NCBI GenBank assembly: GCA_003339415.1
Contig: PDHQ01000697.1
Span: 1-10,975 of the forward strand
Direction: 5' to 3'
Length of the DNA: 10,975 bases
Source: Ophiocordyceps camponoti-saundersi (nom. inval.)
Taxonomy: Eukaryota; Ascomycota; Sordariomycetes; Hypocreales; Ophiocordycipitaceae
Below are positions 8,131-10,975 of the stretch, piece by piece. Below the pieces are notes generated by a model. The model had not been told where the DNA came from and ran no database searches. It was given only the letters and a program-made list of their open reading frames with translations. The position numbers were made by a program, and so were the translations under genes. How positions within the stretch are numbered: the stretch's first letter is position 1; every line of letters starts with the position of its first letter.

Positions 8131-8875
8131 AACCCTGCTCGTAATATATTCTCCGAGGGCCTCTAACGGCCCCTAATATATCCTAACTAGGGAAAAACCT
8201 ATACGGCGCTCCTTATAACTTTCCCCGAGAAGCTTAAAGATATACGCTAAAAAAGCTTTAAGCTAAAAAGAAAAATCTATAGCTATAGTAATATACGGAA
8301 AGAATATTTACTAGAAAATACTAAGATAAGAAAAAATATAATAAAACTAGGACTTAAGCTCCCTAATTATAGCTCCGTTAATAGCAAATTTAGTATATAT
8401 AGCGGCTAGCTAAGAATCTAGGCCGGAATAAGCTAAGAGCGGCTTTAATATAGGTAAAATTTAATAGCGTTTTATACTAAGATCTTACTCTTACGTTTAG
8501 TTAGCGGTAAAAGGAGCTTTAATTAATATAAATTATAATAGTCTTATTAAGGCGATTATAGAAGTAAGCTAAAGTAGTATTATAATTAAAGCTATCGAAG
8601 AGAGGAAGGAGAGGGGAAAGAAGCCCCCCTTCTAAGCTAGCTATATACCCCGCGCGATAACTAAGCGCTATTAGGAAAACCTAAATATATCCGCTATAAT
8701 CCCCCCTATCTAGCTACGATTAGTTATAGACTAATCTCTTATAAGCAGGTTAGATTAGATAAGTTAGCTTAAATAACCTTTTTAACGCCTGCAACCCTAA
8801 CTTACCTATATAACTTGTATAACCTTAACGAACTTAATAAACTTACTTCCTTAAGATAGTCTTCCTTGCCGGGGG
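8131..8875. other. Unassigned stretch, richer in GC than its neighbours
   Basis: It has scattered GC-rich patches (for example CTAACGGCCCC near 8163 and a purine run near 8597-8622 followed by CCCCCC) but no reading frame I recognise on either strand. One plus-strand frame from about 8290 to 8590 gives words such as LIAFYTKILLLRLVSGKRSFN between stops, without a match to a known motif. The right part, from about 8740, keeps some TpG and CpA (AAGCAGG, CCTGCAACC, ACTTGTATAA). It could be an LTR or the untranslated part of another element; no paired copy is present to test this. Confidence 0.4.
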
Positions 8876-8890
8876 CTATATATATAGACA
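8876..8890. promoter_or_regulatory. Palindromic TATA-like element at the edge of pol 2
   Basis: CTATATATATAG at 8876-8887 is a perfect 12-bp palindrome followed by ACA (8888-8890). On the minus strand this reads TGTCTATATATATAG, so TGT could be an LTR end with a TATA box close behind, or the promoter could face either way. The surrounding bases keep unmutated TpG and CpA. The call is tentative. Confidence 0.3.
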
Positions 8891-10347
8891 GGGGTGCCCG
8901 TTGCTCCCGCTAAACTATCTCGTTTTTAGTAAAGATAACCTCTTATAGCGTAGGCGCTAATATTTATTTCTAAAAACGTAGGGTTCCTAAAGTTCTATTT
9001 TATTAGTAGAGGGGCCCTTATAAATAAATTCTTAACTTCCTAAAAAACTTATTCCTAATCCGGGCTTTAGATAAACTTAACCCCTTTCTTTATTAAGTTT
9101 ATTAATAGTTCTACTACCCCGGTAAAATCCGTAATAAAAAGTTAATAAAAGTTAGCAAAACTTAGGAATCCGCGAAAGCCTTTAAGGAAAGTTAGTATAG
9201 CTTAGTTAATAATTATTTTAATTTTTACTAGGTTTACTTAAAGCTTAACTCCCGCTAGTATTATAAACCTTAGGTATTTTACCTTTTTAATTATAAATTT
9301 ATATTTATCTAAGTTTAGATAAAGCTTATATTCTTAAAGTTTATAGAGAATTAAGCGTACTTTACGGAAATAGTCCTTTTTAGTACTATTAGAGTAGATA
9401 ATAATATTATCTATATAGGCTAAATAAAACTTATCGAGATATAGCTAGAAAATATTATTAATATATCTTTAAAAGGTAATAAGGGCCCTTATAAGTTTAA
9501 ATAAGGTAACTATCTATTCGAAAAAGCTATACTAAGTCCTAAATACTATTTTTTATTCCTCTCCTTTAGTAATCCGCACTTTATAAAAGGATTATATAAT
9601 ATCTAGCTTTATAAGCTATTAAAACTTAGCTAATAACTAAAAAATATTACTAAGTAAAAGGAGTAGATATCTATTTAGGATTATAATCGTATTTAATACG
9701 CGGAAATCTATATAAAACTATAATCCTCCCCTAAGTTTCCTTATAAAAAGAACTAAAGTACTTATAAGTAAGCTACTAAGTTAGATAAAGCCTTTCTAAA
9801 AAAAGTTTTATAGTATCTTCTTAAGGATAAGTAATTCCTCCTTTAATATATTATAAAAAAAGCTAAATAAGATCTAAGGTTCTCTATTATTTACTTTTTT
9901 CTTAAGCGGTATACTATAATTTATATTTTCTTTATATAAGTTTAACTTATCCGCCTCTTATTTACGGAAAAGAGGAAATATATTATAAAATTCTAATAAG
10001 ATACGTTCTCGTAGTTAGTTATCTATTAGGGGAATCTTATCTCGTAACGCTTTTTCTATATTTTTAACTTTTATAGCTTAGATTTCTAAGTACTCCGCGG
10101 GATCCTTTTTCTATTAGCGTAATTCTTTCTATCTTCTCCTTACTTCTCTAATAAAAATTAAGCTATAAAAGTATATAGCGTTTAAGATCTCCTTTATTAG
10201 TTAAAAGTAAATACTAATAACCTATACTTATTATTATAAATCTCTATATTATACTTATTCTTCGTAAGGGACTAAGTAGGATTTTATATATTATAGCTAG
10301 GGCTTATTAAAGATAATCGGGAAATCGAGGTCTAATATTAGAGTTCG
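8876..10347 (-). pseudogene. pol: pol of a second Ty3/Gypsy element: protease end, RT, RNase H start (broken)
   Basis: One minus-strand frame (lowest codon base 1 modulo 3) reads through without indel. It starts with LILDLDFPIIFNKP near 10338, possibly the ILG-like end of a protease. Then come DPAEYLEI and KVKNIEKALRDKIPLID (pre-RT), EADKLNLYKENINYSIPLK (where the family has DKLPPHR and DHxIxL), EELLILKKIL, KGFI, VLFIRKLRGGL, FYIDFRVLNTI, LIKLDII, and YIDN at 9417-9406 in place of YLDD or YVDD. RRFIKDFS-like FYxLFITDFTGVV, FLKGFRGFLSFANF and LEINISAYAIRGYLY (8973-8929, where RNase H has LETDAS) follow. Stops are denser and missense changes more numerous than in element 1, and RT and RNase H catalytic Asp are replaced by Asn. 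It is a different family from element 1. It is truncated at both sides, near 8876 and 10347. Confidence 0.85.
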
Positions 10348-10349
10348 AA

Positions 10350-10505
10350 AAAAATCACGGGGTTAAAAAATCACTTATAAGTAATATAATTTTTCGTAAT
10401 TTAAATCACTGATTTTTACTTAGTAAGTGATTTTTTATAATTTAAACTACTAGCGTGAAAAAATCACTTATAAGTGATTTTTTTAAAAATAATTTAAATC
10501 ACGAG
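10350..10505. repeat. Cluster of TCAC/GTGA palindromes free of RIP, MITE-like
   Basis: The centre of the cluster is a perfect 26-bp palindrome at 10458-10483 whose core is TCACTTATAAGTGA. AAAAAATCACTTATAAGT occurs exactly at 10365-10382 and 10458-10475. TAATTTAAATCAC occurs at 10397-10409 and 10490-10502, with a variant at 10438-10450. AAGTGATTTTTT occurs at 10425-10436 and 10472-10483. About eight TCAC or GTGA sites are intact, although CpA and TpG are almost gone on both sides. The block abuts the point where the second pol stops being readable, so it may be a small inverted-repeat element inserted there after RIP. Confidence 0.75.
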
Positions 10506-10509
10506 TTTA

Positions 10510-10740
10510 TAATTTTTATAATTTTTTTTTAAAAATATAATTATTTAATATTTTAAATAAAAGAAAGAAAAAGGTAAGTAATATAAAAAGGTTTTTAAGT
10601 ATAATTACTCTTATAAAAAGTTAAGAAAAGTAAAAAAAATAAAAAATATTAATAAGTAAAAAAAATAAAGTAATATTATAAAATTATAATATATTATATA
10701 ATAAGTTAAAATTATAATAATAATAATATAAGATTATAAA
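10510..10740. other. Low-complexity AT-rich stretch
   Basis: Almost only A and T with short AAG and TAAT words. There is no gene on either strand. It grades into the 12-bp repeat array to its right and may be its older, diverged edge. Confidence 0.5.
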
Positions 10741-10975
10741 AAAGATTAATAAAAAAAAGTAATAAAAAGATTAATAAAAAAGTAATAAAAAGATTTAGAA
10801 AAGTAATAAATAGTTAAAAGACTAATAAAAAGACTAATAAAAAGAGTAATAAAAAGACTAATAAGAAGACTAATAAGAAGACTAATAAGAAAGGTAAAAA
10901 TAAGAGTAATAATAAGAGTAATAATAAAACTAATAAGAAAGGTAAAAATAAGAGTAATAATAAGAGTAATAATAA
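10741..10975. repeat. 12-bp minisatellite with a 48-bp higher-order unit, running off the window
   Basis: From 10821 the sequence falls into exact 12-bp units of the type ACTAATAARAAG, GGTAAAAATAAG or AGTAATAATAAG, with no slip in register to the end. The four units at 10881-10928 repeat exactly at 10929-10975 (47 of 48 bases before the edge). Looser copies extend left to about 10741. From 10818 the plus-strand frame is free of stops and encodes a 4-residue repeat of the TNKK, GKNK, SNNK kind. No start is visible and the left end meets TAA at 10815. It may be non-coding satellite or the RIP-altered remains of a coding repeat. Confidence 0.8.

Noticed and set aside
10350..10505. Transcription terminators of a gene.
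   Set aside because: No gene ends here; the flanking frame is a transposon remnant and the palindromes repeat as a cluster, which fits a small repeat element better.
1..10975. Depletion by cytosine methylation at CpG.
   Set aside because: CpG is frequent throughout. It is CpA and TpG that are missing.
10818..10975. A real Lys/Asn-rich protein-coding gene.
   Set aside because: No start codon or upstream frame is visible, composition is simple repeat, and the surroundings are RIP-mutated repeats.

Overview
This window looks like a piece of AT-rich, RIP-mutated heterochromatin from a filamentous ascomycete (Pezizomycotina). RIP is repeat-induced point mutation. No intact gene was found. The dinucleotides CpA and TpG are almost absent on both strands (by eye, one CpA and five TpG in the first 600 bases), while CpG is common. 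That is the mark of CpA-directed RIP rather than loss of methylated CpG. In the readable coding remnants nearly all damage is in-frame TAA or TAG (from CAA, CAG, TGG), ATG to ATA, His to Tyr and Cys to Tyr. TGA stops were not seen. The genus cannot be named from the sequence.

Layout. (1) Positions 1 to about 5200 hold a Ty3/Gypsy LTR retrotransposon on the minus strand, cut by the left window edge. It has a putative 5' LTR (about 4483-5207), a leader, gag (about 4256 down to 2253) with capsid-like sequence and a mutated CCHC zinc knuckle, then pol (about 2275 down to 1) with retropepsin, a basic linker, reverse transcriptase and the start of RNase H. Gag and pol lie in different frames, offset by -1, with a GGGAAAA heptamer at the changeover. 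(2) About 5208-7945 is very AT-rich. It contains a faint minus-strand remnant that may be the C-terminal part of a pogo/Fot1-like DDE transposase (about 5890-6480). The rest is unreadable. (3) About 7948-8130 is a cluster of GTTAGTTA-type inverted and direct repeats. (4) About 8131-8875 is unassigned and somewhat richer in GC. It ends in a short island at 8868-8927 that still carries TpG and CpA. (5) About 8876-10347 is a second, more decayed Ty3/Gypsy pol on the minus strand, from a possible protease end through RT to the start of RNase H. (6) About 10350-10505 is a cluster of TCAC/GTGA palindromes that has escaped RIP. (7) 10510 to the end is low-complexity DNA ending in a strict 12-bp minisatellite with a 48-bp higher-order unit.

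The parts do not work together as a system. They are mobile elements inactivated by genome defence. The points most worth following are the sequence context of the surviving CpA sites (nearly all GpCpA), the long gag extension past the zinc knuckle, the frameshift heptamer, and the RIP-free palindromes.
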